A stretch of 64,000 nucleotides of DNA from JANTGF01 sp963750735 (GTDB taxonomy: Bacteria > Bacteroidota > Bacteroidia > Bacteroidales > VadinHA17), in assembly GCA_963750735.1 (NCBI GenBank), contig CAVVRY010000007.1, forward strand, positions 310,001-374,000, in the 5' to 3' direction. Made by a program: the position numbers and the translations under genes. Shown one piece after another: positions 1 through 10,047 of the stretch. The first letter of the stretch is position 1. The number at the start of each line of letters is the position of its first letter. Under the pieces are notes generated by a model. The model saw only the letters and a list, made by a program, of their open reading frames with translations, was not told where the DNA came from and ran no database searches.

Positions 1-205
1 TTTTTTGCAATATAAAGTTAAAAAAAAATACTACGCAAATTATGCAAGGTGTCCTAAAATATAAAGACTACTAATTCGTTTAACTATTAAATCTATAACA
101 AATTGTATAACAGGTAATTAAACAGGGTAAGAAGTTTGTTTGACTTACTTATTTAGGACAATTCTAAACAAGCAATCCTGTATTATACAGCTATATGATG
201 CATTT
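1..205. other. AT-rich window edge, no gene seen
   Basis: AT-rich sequence before the GC-rich repeat array. Neither strand shows a convincing coding region, and no RNA gene or terminator was recognised. Confidence 0.5.
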
Positions 206-208
206 TTA

Positions 209-1340
209 AGTAAAAAGGTTGCGTTATTCATTCGCATTCGCTCATGCGCTCGCGTTATTCATTCGCTGCGCTCATGGGAACTCCCTTCGGTCGCGTCAAT
301 CAGCTTCGCTGTTATTTGCTCACTGCGTTCGCGTCATTCATTCGCTGCGCTCATGGGAAATGCTCCCGCTGGTCGTGTCAGTCATTCGCTGCGCTCATGG
401 AAATGCTCCCGCTGGTCGCGTCAGTCATTCGCTGCGCTCATGGGAAATGCTCCCTTGCGGTCGTGTCAGTCAGCTTCGCTGCGCTCATGGGAAATGCTCC
501 CGCTGGTCGCGTCAGTCATTCGCTGCGCTCATGGGAAATGCTCCCGCTGGTCGCGTCAGTCATTCGCTGCGCTCATGGGGAAATGCTCCCGCTGGTCGCG
601 TCAGTCATTCGCTGCGCTCATGGGGAAATGCTCCCGCTGGTCGCGTCAGTCATTCGCTGCGCTCATGGGGAAATGCTCCCGCTGGTCGCGTCAGTCATTC
701 GCTGCGCTCATGGGAAATGCTCCCGCTGGTCGCGTCAGTCATTCGCTGCGCTCATGGGGAAATGCTCCCTGCGGTCGCGTCAGTCATTCGCTGCGCTCAT
801 GGGGAAATGCTCCCGCTGGTCGCGTCATTCATTCGCTGCGCTCATGGGAAGACTCCCGTTGGTCGTGTCAGTCATTCGCTGCGCTCATGGGGAATGCTCC
901 CGTTGGTCGTGTCAGTCATTCGCTACGCTCATGGGGAATGCTCCCGTGCGGTCACGTCATTCAGCTTCGCTGTAAATTGCTCACTTTGTTCGCGTCATTC
1001 ATTCGCTGCGCTCATGGGAAATGCTTCCACGGTCGCGTGATTCGCTTTCGCTCATGTAATTGTTCTGGTCGTGTCAGTCATTCGCTGCGCTCATGGAATG
1101 CTCCCGTTGGTCGCGTCATTCAGCTTCGCTGTAAATTGCTCACTTTGTTCGTGTCATTCATTCGCTGCGCTCATGGGGAATACTCCCTGCGGTCGTGTCA
1201 ATCAGCTTCGCTGTTAATTGCTCACTTTGTTCGTGTCAGTCATTCGCTGCGCTCATGGGGAATGTTCCCTGCGGTCACGTCAGTCATTCGCTACGCTCAT
1301 GTTATTGTACTCCCTTCGGTCGTGTCAGTTAGCTACGCTG
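209..1340. repeat. Degenerate 44-45 bp GC-rich tandem array
   Basis: About twenty copies of a 44-45 bp unit, most regular from about 480 to 800. Each unit joins a CATTCGCTGCGCTCATGGG half to an AAATGCTCCCGCTGGTCGCG half followed by TCAGT. The one-base length difference is a run of three or four G. The edges (about 209-360 and 930-1340) are degenerate and carry variant modules such as GCTTCGCTGTAAATTGCTCA. The units lack stop codons in the + frames, so long + strand ORFs appear, but 44/45 bp units shift frame continually and these ORFs are not credible genes. The array ends within about 6 bp of the ftcD stop codon, so on the minus strand it would be the ftcD 3' UTR. Its base composition is much more GC-rich than its surroundings. 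Confidence 0.9.
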
Positions 1341-1345
1341 GTATT

Positions 1346-3028
1346 TTAAATTTTGTTTTCCACAATTTTCAGGATTTCAACTTCCTTATTGGCTGCTTTT
1401 TCTTCAATCTGATTTCCTCTTTCAATTATATCATCGACAAAATTTTTATCTTCCAGATCAGATGCATTTATTTTGACATTTAAGAAGGCACCTCTTATAC
1501 AGGCTCGTGCTGCGAGAACTCCAACACCTATATCTGAAATTGAATTTGGATTTCCGATATCAGCCATTTTCTCAAGAACTTCAAAGGAATTTAGAGCTGT
1601 TTCCATCACTTTAAATGGCACCATGATTGCATTTTTTGTTGCCTCATCAACTGCCTCTGCCTGAATTTTCTTTTCAGCTTCAGTCTTTTTTGGCAAACGA
1701 AAAGCTTCCATAATCATATTAAATGCTCTTGTGTCTTCATCGACGAGCCTGAGTAGTTCTGTCTGGTAGACTTTCCCTTTTGCCGCCCAATCGGAAAATT
1801 CTTCCCAGCGATCATCCCATCCACGTTTGTGAGAAGATAGATTGGCAACCATAGTACCAAGAGCTACACCCATTGATCCCATATAGGCTGATACGGAACC
1901 TCCACCTGGAGCCGGGGATTCTGATGCAGTTTCCTCCACAAACTCCTCCATAGTCATACTTATAAGATGTTTCTCAGAATTATCTTCGAGCATGTACTCA
2001 ATAATTTTCTCTTCCGCCTTAAATGGGTAGAGTTCATCAAGGCCCATTGATTTCACTGCGATTTTTATGAGTTCCTTGTCAGAAACACCAATCGATCTTT
2101 TTTGCTTTTTCAGGAAATAACGCCCTGCTTCCAACATTGCATTGAGAGGTATTAAGCCCACCAGTTCAGATCCGGTTACCCGTATTCCCCGAGATTCAGC
2201 ACTCTTGCAAACCTCATCAAAAGCAATGTGAACGGGAGTTACCGTAATATTTGTCAGGTTCATAGAAATCTGTGCTACCCCGTACTCTTCAATAAACCAG
2301 CCTATTGCCTTAACCTCTTTCAGAGTTCCCGGAACATAAACAGGATTCCCTTTTTCATCCTTAACAATTATTCCGGTGAGAGGGTCGCCTTCACGTTTAA
2401 CTCTGCCTCTCTCCCTGACATCGAAAGCAATGGAATTCGCTCTACGGGTAGAACTTGTATTTAGATTAACATTGTAAGCGACGAGAAAATCTCTGGCACC
2501 GACAGCTGTTGCTCCAGCCTCTTTGTTGAATTCTGCAGGCCCGTAATCCGGTTTCCATTCAGGATTTTTAAGTTTTTCTTTCAATCCCTCATATTCACCT
2601 GATCTAACAACCGCCAGGTTGTGTCTGTCATCCTTTTTTGCAGCATTCTCATAACAGTAAACCGGAATATTTAGTTCCTCCCCAATTCTCTTTGCCAGTT
2701 TATGGGCATATCGCACTGTTTCATCCATGCTAATATTTGAAACAGGAACAAGTGGGCATACATCGGTGGCCCCCATTCGTGGGTGCTCTCCTGTATGATG
2801 ACTCATATCGATAAGTTCTGAAGCTTTTTTAACAGCTCGAAAAGCAGCCTCAATAACCGGATCGGGTTCTCCAACCAGAGTCACTACGGTGCGATTTGTT
2901 GCTTTTCCCGGGTCCACATCCAACAGACGGACACCCTCAACTGATTCAATTTCATTTGTAATTTGCTTTATAATGTCCAGATTTACCCCATCACTGAAAT
3001 TGGGGACGCATTCGATTAGTTGTTTCAT
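1346..3028 (-). CDS. ftcD: Bifunctional glutamate formimidoyltransferase / formimidotetrahydrofolate cyclodeaminase
   Basis: The 560-residue length fits a fusion of two enzymes acting in sequence in histidine degradation. The N-terminal part (about 1-330) should transfer the formimino group from formiminoglutamate to tetrahydrofolate; it shows ECVPNFSDG near residue 6 and the HHTGEHPRMGATD region near 77-89. The C-terminal part (about 355-560), with PAPGGGSVSAYMGSMG, is the cyclodeaminase that releases ammonia to give methenyl-THF. It is cytosolic, with no signal peptide. hutI lies directly upstream on the same strand, but hutH and hutU are not in the window. The gene has its own likely promoter in the 170-bp gap before it. 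Its stop codon abuts the 44-45 bp repeat array, with no terminator seen between them. Confidence 0.95.
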   Translation of the reverse strand: MKQLIECVPNFSDGVNLDIIKQITNEIESVEGVRLLDVDPGKATNRTVVTLVGEPDPVIEAAFRAVKKASELIDMSHHTGEHPRMGATDVCPLVPVSNISMDETVRYAHKLAKRIGEELNIPVYCYENAAKKDDRHNLAVVRSGEYEGLKEKLKNPEWKPDYGPAEFNKEAGATAVGARDFLVAYNVNLNTSSTRRANSIAFDVRERGRVKREGDPLTGIIVKDEKGNPVYVPGTLKEVKAIGWFIEEYGVAQISMNLTNITVTPVHIAFDEVCKSAESRGIRVTGSELVGLIPLNAMLEAGRYFLKKQKRSIGVSDKELIKIAVKSMGLDELYPFKAEEKIIEYMLEDNSEKHLISMTMEEFVEETASESPAPGGGSVSAYMGSMGVALGTMVANLSSHKRGWDDRWEEFSDWAAKGKVYQTELLRLVDEDTRAFNMIMEAFRLPKKTEAEKKIQAEAVDEATKNAIMVPFKVMETALNSFEVLEKMADIGNPNSISDIGVGVLAARACIRGAFLNVKINASDLEDKNFVDDIIERGNQIEEKAANKEVEILKIVENKI

Positions 3029-3063
3029 AAACTAAATAAGATTTCAGGTTAAATTTTAAAACA

Positions 3064-3091
3064 CAAATATAGAAATAATAGCTATTGTCAA
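3064..3091 (-). promoter_or_regulatory. Bacteroidota-type promoter of ftcD
   Basis: On the minus strand TATATTTG (3071-3064) matches the TAnnTTTG -7 box. A TTG (3091-3089) lies 17 nt upstream as the -33 element. The -7 box is about 36 nt before the ftcD ATG. A match to consensus only. Confidence 0.55.
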
Positions 3092-3200
3092 TGAAACTGG
3101 CTCACTCCATTAGTGTAAATTATACTTTTCGGTATGATAAATAAATGAGCTGTTCAAATCAACCGTTTAAATGCTAACTAATAATTTAATTTACAATGAA

Positions 3201-4439
3201 TTACACCTCTACAATTTCTCCATCCAAAATAACCGTATCAACAAGGTCGCTTCCGTAAGCATAGGGCAAATAGCTATAGTTGGGAATTTCTTTGGTTATA
3301 AAAACATTGGCTTTTTTACCCCTGCAAATACTTCCCATTTCACCCTCAAGACCCATAGCATAAGCTGTATTCAGGGTAACCGCGTGTATCACCTCCTCAG
3401 GAGTCATTCTCAAATCGATACATCCAAATGACATTATCATTTTCATATTCCCTGAAGGGGAAGAACCGGGATTAAAGTCTGAGGCAAGTGCAATTGGTAA
3501 TCCAGCATCGATCATTTTTCTTGCAGGAGGATTAATCATTCCAAGGAAAAAAGAAGCACCAGGAAGTAAAGTAGGCATAGTACTTGAATTGAGCAATGCT
3601 TCTATTTCATCAGGCCCAGTATATTCCAAATGATCAACTGACAATGCATTGTTTTCAACTCCAACCTGGATTCCTCCGGAATAATCCAGCTCATTTGCAT
3701 GAATCTTTGGTCGCAAACCCAGTTTTGCAGCTGCTTTTAAAATGCGACCTGTTTCATCGGGTGTAAAAAAACCTCTATCACAAAACACATCGACATAATC
3801 GGCCAATTTCTCTTTTGCAACTTCAGGCAACATTTCATCAATAACCAGATCAACATATTTTGATTGGTTCTGCGTAAATTCCGCAGGAACTGCATGCGCA
3901 CCTAAAAAAGTTGATTTAATTGTAATGGGTGTGGACTCCTTCAGGCGATTGATTACCCTGAGCATTTTCAACTCATCCTCGGTGGTTAAACCATATCCAC
4001 TTTTTATTTCCACAGCCCCTGTTCCCAGGCTAATAATTTCCCAGATTCTTTTAAGCGATTGCTCATACAATTCATCCTCACTGGTATTGTGAAGTAGCCT
4101 TGCTGAATTAAGAATTCCTCCTCCCCTTTTTGCAATTTCCTCATAGCTAAGGCCATTTATTTTATCAACATATTCAAGCTCCCTGCTTCCTGCATAGACA
4201 AGGTGTGTGTGTGAATCACAATAAGATGGCATAACTAACTTACCATTCGCATCAATTACAATTCCATTTGCATACTCCGGTTTAAGCTCATGATTGGGGC
4301 CAAAATCTATGATTCTTCCATTCTTTATATACAAAAATGCATTCTCTATGGTTTTCAGATTAGCCATTTCTTTCCCTGCCACCCATGTTCTGTGATTTTC
4401 CTCAACCTGCAGGAGTGATTTTATATTTTGAATAAGCAT
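3201..4439 (-). CDS. hutI: Imidazolonepropionase
   Basis: Third step of histidine degradation: hydrolyses imidazolone-5-propionate to N-formimino-L-glutamate, the substrate of the ftcD product encoded next to it. At 412 residues it has the usual family length. The amidohydrolase metal site begins at HTHLVYAG (about residue 77). HANELDYSGG, the DHLEYTG stretch and ASDFNPGSSPS towards the C-terminus are family hallmarks. It is cytosolic. It lies 172 bp upstream of ftcD on the same strand, so the two may be co-transcribed or use separate promoters. No terminator is obvious between them. Confidence 0.95.
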   Translation of the reverse strand: MLIQNIKSLLQVEENHRTWVAGKEMANLKTIENAFLYIKNGRIIDFGPNHELKPEYANGIVIDANGKLVMPSYCDSHTHLVYAGSRELEYVDKINGLSYEEIAKRGGGILNSARLLHNTSEDELYEQSLKRIWEIISLGTGAVEIKSGYGLTTEDELKMLRVINRLKESTPITIKSTFLGAHAVPAEFTQNQSKYVDLVIDEMLPEVAKEKLADYVDVFCDRGFFTPDETGRILKAAAKLGLRPKIHANELDYSGGIQVGVENNALSVDHLEYTGPDEIEALLNSSTMPTLLPGASFFLGMINPPARKMIDAGLPIALASDFNPGSSPSGNMKMIMSFGCIDLRMTPEEVIHAVTLNTAYAMGLEGEMGSICRGKKANVFITKEIPNYSYLPYAYGSDLVDTVILDGEIVEV

Positions 4440-4602
4440 ATTATTTGTTTTACCGATTCATAAAAATAGTAAAAACATGTCAGCCCTTAGGAATTAAATG
4501 TACAAAAGGAACAAGCAATTATTTTTTTCAAAATTTTTTACTTTAATTTAAATTGTATTTTTAAATCACCTAAACAAACACTAAACTCTATAATTCCTGT
4601 TT

Positions 4603-5973
4603 ATGAAAAAACTATCTCTGGCTTTTATCATCCTGACTATCTGCACATTTACTTACAGTCAGACAAATCCTGCAGATGCTGTAACCCAGGAAGAAGCACA
4701 AGCAGTAGAAAAGAAAAAACGTGAAAAAAAGAAGCAAGGATGGACTTTTGGTGCATTGCCAGTAGTTTCATACGATACTGACATTGGGTTTCAATATGGC
4801 GCTCTTGTTAACTTATACAAGTATGATAGCACACGCTACCCCAGCTACGATCATTCCATATATGCAGAGTGGTCTCAAACCACAAAGGGGAGCGGCATTA
4901 TTCGTCTCGCTTACGATTCGGAGCATTTAATCAAAGGAATAAGATTAACCGGGGATATTGCCTATATAACAGATAAAGCCATTGACTTTTACGGTTTCAA
5001 TGGATATGAATCAGTTTATAACCAATCATGGGAGGACGATGAAGATCCAGATTATATCTCTCGTTTATTTTACCGTCATGACAGAAAAATTTTTAGGTTT
5101 CTTGCTGATTTCCAGGGTAATATATACGATGATAAGCTATTGTGGTATGCCGGAATCAGTTTTATGAACTTCAAGGTGGGTTCAGTCGATGTGGATAGAT
5201 TAAATGAAGGTAAGCCTGAGGATCAGGTATTACAGGATACATCAATTTACCAGAACTATGTTGATTGGGGCATCCTTTCACCTGAAGAAGCCCAGGGTGG
5301 GAATGCCAATTATATTTCAGGAGGGATTGTATACGATTCCAGGGATAATGAGCCAAATCCAATGAAGGGTATTTGGACAGAGCTGGTACTTAGAGCAGCT
5401 CCTTCATTTATGGGAAATAAAGACTTTGGTCATTTGAAGTTAGCTATTACACACCGTCAATATTTTACTATCATTCCCAAAAACCTGTCTTTCGCATATA
5501 GAATTGGCTTTCAGACAACGCTGGCAGGAGAAACTCCATTTTACGCCCAACCCATGATGCTTTTCTCATTTTACCGGGGAGCTCTACCTCAAGGATTAGG
5601 AGGGGGCAAAACCCTACGTGGAATCCGAAGAAACAGGGTAGTTGGCAGCACCATTTTATATGGAAACTTTGAATTCAGGTGGAAAATAATTCATACAAAA
5701 TTATTTAAGCAAAATCTTTACATTGCCTTAAATGGATTCTTAGATGCAGGTCGTACATTCGGAGAATACAAAACTGACCTGAGTGGAGTTCCAGCTGAGA
5801 TAAATATTTCTGACTATTTTAATCCTGGAAATGAAAACTTCCACCTGAGTGCTGGTGGTGGTGTTCGGTTTGCCCTCAACCAAAACTTTATAGTTGCAGT
5901 TGACTTTGGAAAAGCCCTTGACAGAAATGATGGAAATACCGGACTTTACATAGGCTTGAACTACCTGTTTTAG
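4603..5973 (+). CDS. BamA/TamA-type (Omp85) outer-membrane barrel protein
   Basis: 456 residues with a signal peptide (MKKLSLAFIILTICTFTYS, cleaved before QTN), then a short Lys/Glu-rich stretch and a beta-barrel. No room is left for the POTRA domains that precede the barrel in BamA. GGIVYDSRDNEPNPMKG and the later GALPQGLGGGKTLRGIRRNR resemble the surface-antigen (Omp85) barrel, whose conserved loop carries an RG dipeptide. The protein ends in LNYLF, a typical aromatic barrel terminus. It is expected in the outer membrane; substrate or partner is unknown. It is divergently transcribed from hutI and stands alone. Confidence 0.75.
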   Translation: MKKLSLAFIILTICTFTYSQTNPADAVTQEEAQAVEKKKREKKKQGWTFGALPVVSYDTDIGFQYGALVNLYKYDSTRYPSYDHSIYAEWSQTTKGSGIIRLAYDSEHLIKGIRLTGDIAYITDKAIDFYGFNGYESVYNQSWEDDEDPDYISRLFYRHDRKIFRFLADFQGNIYDDKLLWYAGISFMNFKVGSVDVDRLNEGKPEDQVLQDTSIYQNYVDWGILSPEEAQGGNANYISGGIVYDSRDNEPNPMKGIWTELVLRAAPSFMGNKDFGHLKLAITHRQYFTIIPKNLSFAYRIGFQTTLAGETPFYAQPMMLFSFYRGALPQGLGGGKTLRGIRRNRVVGSTILYGNFEFRWKIIHTKLFKQNLYIALNGFLDAGRTFGEYKTDLSGVPAEINISDYFNPGNENFHLSAGGGVRFALNQNFIVAVDFGKALDRNDGNTGLYIGLNYLF

Positions 5974-6012
5974 AAATTAAAAATCTCCAGTATTTAAAGA
6001 GGTTCAAGGATT

Positions 6013-7284
6013 TCAAGTAAGTAAACCGGCTAGAAAATCGCCGGTAAATACACCCAGGAAATTTCCTATTACATAGCCAAACATCCCTGCTGTAACGCCA
6101 GAGATAATAACATCTTTATTCTTCAAAGCACCAGCTACAACTGGAACGAAAGGCGGAGAATAAACCATTGCCGTAGATGTGATAATCACCGTATCAGCAT
6201 CAATCTTAAAAAACATTGACAATAATACATGCACTGCAAGAGACCCAAAGACAACATAGACTACGTAAAGAAATAAATTCAGGTATTCAATTTTAAACAG
6301 ACTGGTAACATCGGCCATTGAAGCAATAACGAAACAAAAAATCACTATCAAATACATGCCTGCCTGGAAAGTTTTTTTCAATCGATTCACCGCAGGAATA
6401 AGAGAAAAAACAAGGCCTAAACCTGTAATTGATAAAATAATAACTGTTGAGCTATACTCTTTTGGCACCAATGAACTAAAAAGAAATGAAATGCCTAATA
6501 CAATACCGGAAAGTCCCAATCCTTTTAAAATATCAATAATTGCATCTTTTTTGAAGATACCAGTAAAATCATCAATTTCAGAGGTTTCCCTGTTGGTATC
6601 AATCTCAACATCAGCTTCGCTACTTTTATAGGCAGGAAGGAAAAGTAAGAATACTTTTTGTGCGATAGTTAATAAAAACAGCAAACAGAATGCACCCACA
6701 ATCATATCATACACATTTGTAACAATAAATACATTTGGGTCAACCTCCAGTGCGCTTGCAATAGCTGCCAGGTTTGGTGTACCTCCTGAATATATTCCAA
6801 TAAGCATTCCTGAAACGTCGCCAATGTCTTCAATCTTTCCTTCAAAAATGAAAAAACCGGTAAAAATTACAACCACTACTGATATCAAAGCCAGGACAAC
6901 TGATAAGAAAGCTTTTCCTGCCATTTTAAACCACTTTCTGAGATCAAGTGAAAATAAAAGGAGTGGAATGGCTATGGCAACAGAAATATCATTGATATTT
7001 GACTGTAATACTGAGATTTTATTTTTAGTGAGGTCTCTAATAGTAATTTTTCCAGTTTCCAGTAATTGATTTGCCTGCTCAGGGTCCAGGAACTTATCAC
7101 TACCCAGAATTGAAAGGTAAGCTTCTGAGGCGACAGGAAAAAACCCAATGCTACCAAGAATCATACCCAGTAAATATGCTATTGCTACTGCTCCTAATTT
7201 ATTAACCAGAGGGTATTTTTGTGAAATATATATTATAAGGAAAGGTACTATTAGGTAGAAAAGCAGTAAAGAAGGTATATACAT
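6013..7284 (-). CDS. DUF819 family multi-pass membrane protein
   Basis: 423 residues, almost wholly hydrophobic, with roughly ten to twelve predicted membrane segments. GIYSGGTPNLAAIASALEV (about 165-183) and the late STAMVYSPPFVPVVAGALKN stretch are the kind of conserved polar breaks seen in DUF819 (YjcL-like) proteins. A short acidic cytoplasmic loop (about 215-235) interrupts the membrane segments. The fold resembles that of anion or carboxylate permeases, but no substrate is established. It sits downstream of fabI on the same strand, behind the fabI terminator, and so is probably transcribed separately. Confidence 0.75.
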   Translation of the reverse strand: MYIPSLLLFYLIVPFLIIYISQKYPLVNKLGAVAIAYLLGMILGSIGFFPVASEAYLSILGSDKFLDPEQANQLLETGKITIRDLTKNKISVLQSNINDISVAIAIPLLLFSLDLRKWFKMAGKAFLSVVLALISVVVVIFTGFFIFEGKIEDIGDVSGMLIGIYSGGTPNLAAIASALEVDPNVFIVTNVYDMIVGAFCLLFLLTIAQKVFLLFLPAYKSSEADVEIDTNRETSEIDDFTGIFKKDAIIDILKGLGLSGIVLGISFLFSSLVPKEYSSTVIILSITGLGLVFSLIPAVNRLKKTFQAGMYLIVIFCFVIASMADVTSLFKIEYLNLFLYVVYVVFGSLAVHVLLSMFFKIDADTVIITSTAMVYSPPFVPVVAGALKNKDVIISGVTAGMFGYVIGNFLGVFTGDFLAGLLT

Positions 7285-7343
7285 ACAAATGAAATTCGTT
7301 AAAAATCAATCAAAATATTAAGAATAATATCCCTTTCAATAAA

Positions 7344-7364
7344 GAAAAAAGCGCCTTTTGGCGC
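7344..7364 (-). terminator. Rho-independent terminator after fabI
   Basis: On the minus strand a GCGCC-AAAA-GGCGC hairpin is followed by six T. It lies about 30 bp past the fabI stop codon. Confidence 0.85.
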
Positions 7365-7393
7365 ATCCTTATAGCATTATCAACGCAAAAGAA

Positions 7394-8224
7394 TTAAGGA
7401 GCATTAAAACTCTTATCATATTGTTTCATAGCCCGTAAACTCATACCCATACTTGAAAACCCTCCATCGTGAAACAAATTCTGCATGGTGACCTTCTTTG
7501 AAAGATCAGAGAAAAGTGTTATGCAATAATCAGCACAATCATCAGCAGTTGCATTCCCCAGTGGAGACATCCTTTCTGTAAAATCCAGCAATGAATCAAA
7601 TCCCTTCACACCGCTTCCAGCAGTTGTAGGTGTAGGTGATTGTGAAATGGTGTTCACGCGCACTTTTTTCTCCCGGCCATAAATATAACCGAAGCTGCGG
7701 GCTATAGATTCAAGTAGAGATTTGGCATCGGCCATATCGTTGTAACCATAAAGGGTTCTTTGGGCAGCTACATAGGATAAAGCCAATACAGAACCCCATT
7801 GGTTGATCGCATCTTTTTTGTAGGCTGTTTGAAGAATTTTGTGGAAACTCAGAGCGGATACCTCCAAAGTTTTTTGAAAGTAATTATAATTTAACTCATT
7901 GTATACATTTCCCTTCCTAACATTCAATGACATCCCAATGGAATGTAGAACAAAATCAACTTTTCCACCAAGAAATTCATTGGATTCATCGAAAACATTC
8001 TCAATGTCCTCAAGACTGGTTGCATCAGCAGGTATAACATGACTTTTGCAGTTTTTTGCCAGTTCGTGTATTTCACCAAAGCGAAGGGCAACCGGAGCGT
8101 TAGAAAGTGTGAACTCGGCTCCTGCTTCAAAAGCTTTTTCAGCTACTTTCCAGGCAATCGATTTATCATTCAGTGCACCAAAAATAATCCCCTTTTTTCC
8201 TTTTAATAAATTACTGTAGTCCAT
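7394..8224 (-). CDS. fabI: Enoyl-[acyl-carrier-protein] reductase (NADH)
   Basis: Catalyses the last reduction of each fatty-acid elongation cycle. The 276-residue short-chain dehydrogenase shows the FabI form of the nucleotide site (GKKGIIFGALNDKSIAW, residues 9-25). Its catalytic Tyr-x6-Lys lies in YNDMADAK (about 161-168), followed by VRVNTISQSPTPTTAGSG, the substrate-loop region. It is cytosolic. The gene has its own likely promoter upstream and a strong terminator downstream, so it behaves as a single-gene unit between the DUF819 gene and the recN block. Confidence 0.95.
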   Translation of the reverse strand: MDYSNLLKGKKGIIFGALNDKSIAWKVAEKAFEAGAEFTLSNAPVALRFGEIHELAKNCKSHVIPADATSLEDIENVFDESNEFLGGKVDFVLHSIGMSLNVRKGNVYNELNYNYFQKTLEVSALSFHKILQTAYKKDAINQWGSVLALSYVAAQRTLYGYNDMADAKSLLESIARSFGYIYGREKKVRVNTISQSPTPTTAGSGVKGFDSLLDFTERMSPLGNATADDCADYCITLFSDLSKKVTMQNLFHDGGFSSMGMSLRAMKQYDKSFNAP

Positions 8225-8257
8225 ACATCAAAATTATGTTATAATCCAGAGTGGAAG

Positions 8258-8285
8258 CAAATATACAGTATAAAACTTCAATCAA
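8258..8285 (-). promoter_or_regulatory. Bacteroidota-type promoter of fabI
   Basis: The minus strand reads TATATTTG (8265-8258), a perfect TAnnTTTG -7 box about 34 nt before the fabI start. A TTG lies 17 nt further upstream (8285-8283). Confidence 0.55.
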
Positions 8286-8339
8286 AAAATTCAGATAAAA
8301 TTTATTGGGTTCAAAAGCCAGGAAACAGAAGCCTATATA

Positions 8340-10004
8340 TCAATTATTCAACTGATTAAGAAGGTTCTTTGCATTTTCAATGGCAGCGTTGGATAGATCT
8401 TTTCCACTCAGCATCTTTGCAATTTCAAGTACCCTTTCTTCAGGATTAAGCAATCTTAAATGAGTGCGTGTAATGTTTTTTTCATCAGTCTTATACACCA
8501 GAAAATGCTGACCTCCTTTTGATGCAATTTGAGGGAGGTGAGTAATATTAATTACCTGCATACTTTCAGCCATTTTGTATATAATCTCACCTACCCTGTC
8601 AGCAATATCTCCAGAGACACCTGAATCAATTTCATCAAAGATAATCGTAGGCATTGAAACTGACTTGGCTATGAGAGATTTAAGACTAAGCATTACCCTG
8701 GATAGTTCTCCACCGGATGCTACTTTTTTGAGATCCTGCACGTGTGAATTTTTATTCGCCGAAAACATGAAATCAACCTGGTCAATGCCTGTTGGCGATA
8801 AATCTTCTTTGGTGATATGGTTAACGGCAAACCTGGCATTTGGCATGCCAAGCTTTTTCAGCATACTGGCAATATCTTTTTCAATTACGGGCAATTTCCC
8901 TTTGCGTTTTTCTGAAATGGTCAGGGCAAGTTTTTTGAGATTCTCTTTCTTTATTTTTAATTCCTTTTCGCGTTTTTCAATATCCCTGTCACCATTTGCA
9001 ATGCTGTCAATCGACTTCTTTAATTCTGAATGAATTCTTATCAAATCCTCCACTGTATTGACATTGTGTTTTTGTTCAAGTGTATATAGCAGATTTAATC
9101 TTTCTCTAACTATTTCCAACCGTCCTGGTTCGGGGATGATCTCTTGCTTAGAGGTTTCAATTTCTGAAGCAAGATCCTTCATTTCAATTTCTGTACTTAC
9201 AAAACGATTGTACATATCTGAGGCCGGTGCAAAAAAGTCCTTTATCCTCTCCAGCAACTGCCGAATGGACTTCATCTGGTCAAGAATATTTTCATTTTCA
9301 CCCTCCAGAAAATAGGAAATTTTTTCTAAAGACATCCCGATTTCCTCCGAATGGGTGAGTATATCCTGTTCATTTTCAAGCTTGATTTGCTCGCCTTCTG
9401 ATAATTTCGCTTTCTCAAGTTGATCATATTGGAACTGGAGATAATCGAGGTCAGACTGGGCTTTTTGATTCTCATCCTTTAAGCGGACAAAATCTGACTC
9501 CAAATTCCTATAGAATAAATAATCCTTCGTATAGGTATCAAGTAAAGTAAAATTACCGGCTAACGCATCAATTACCTGCAGTTGGAACACATTGTTTCCA
9601 AGCAATATATTATTGTGTTGGGAATGTATATCAACCAATTGCATCCCTAGCTCCTTCAAAACATTTAGTGTAACCGGGGTATCATTTATAAAAGCACGTG
9701 ATTTTCCAGCAATATTTATTTCTCTTCGCAGGCTTGTTCTTGCTTCGTAATCCAAATCATTCTTATCAAAAAAGTCCTGTAATTTATAATCGTCAATCTC
9801 AAAGTTACCCTCAACAATGCATTTGCTGGTTTTATCAAGTAAGACCTGGGTATCAGCTCTTTGACCCAGGATAAGAGAAAGTGCTCCCAGAAGTATAGAT
9901 TTTCCAGCTCCAGTCTCACCTGAAATTATTGCCAATCCTGAATTAAATTCAATATTCAATTCATGGATCAACGCATAATTTTTAATATACAGCGATTTAA
10001 GCAT
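8340..10004 (-). CDS. recN: DNA repair protein RecN
   Basis: SMC-like ATPase acting in recombinational repair of double-strand breaks. Of its 554 residues, the head carries Walker A GETGAGKS (about 30-37). Long coiled-coil arms occupy about 155-370 and are rich in Lys/Glu heptads. The ABC signature SGGELSRVMLSL (about 435) and Walker B IIFDEIDSG (about 455) follow. It is cytosolic and nucleoid-associated. It is the distal gene of the same-strand run bamD-rpoZ-coaBC-DUF4835-recN, separated from the DUF4835 gene by only 43 bp. Confidence 0.96.
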   Translation of the reverse strand: MLKSLYIKNYALIHELNIEFNSGLAIISGETGAGKSILLGALSLILGQRADTQVLLDKTSKCIVEGNFEIDDYKLQDFFDKNDLDYEARTSLRREINIAGKSRAFINDTPVTLNVLKELGMQLVDIHSQHNNILLGNNVFQLQVIDALAGNFTLLDTYTKDYLFYRNLESDFVRLKDENQKAQSDLDYLQFQYDQLEKAKLSEGEQIKLENEQDILTHSEEIGMSLEKISYFLEGENENILDQMKSIRQLLERIKDFFAPASDMYNRFVSTEIEMKDLASEIETSKQEIIPEPGRLEIVRERLNLLYTLEQKHNVNTVEDLIRIHSELKKSIDSIANGDRDIEKREKELKIKKENLKKLALTISEKRKGKLPVIEKDIASMLKKLGMPNARFAVNHITKEDLSPTGIDQVDFMFSANKNSHVQDLKKVASGGELSRVMLSLKSLIAKSVSMPTIIFDEIDSGVSGDIADRVGEIIYKMAESMQVINITHLPQIASKGGQHFLVYKTDEKNITRTHLRLLNPEERVLEIAKMLSGKDLSNAAIENAKNLLNQLNN

Positions 10005-10047
10005 AAGAAATCTACTTTATCGAAACAGATATCAAAAGTACAAAACT

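Noticed and set aside
209..1340. CRISPR array
   Set aside because: No unique spacers between constant repeats, and no cas genes; the whole 44-45 bp unit repeats.
140..1483. Three long plus-strand ORFs with Ser/Arg/Leu-rich repeats
   Set aside because: They arise from the absence of stops in the 44-45 bp repeats; the unit length shifts the frame continually, all frames look equally coding, and one overlaps ftcD antisense.
8575..9033. 152-residue plus-strand ORF
   Set aside because: Antisense shadow of recN, with no family features.
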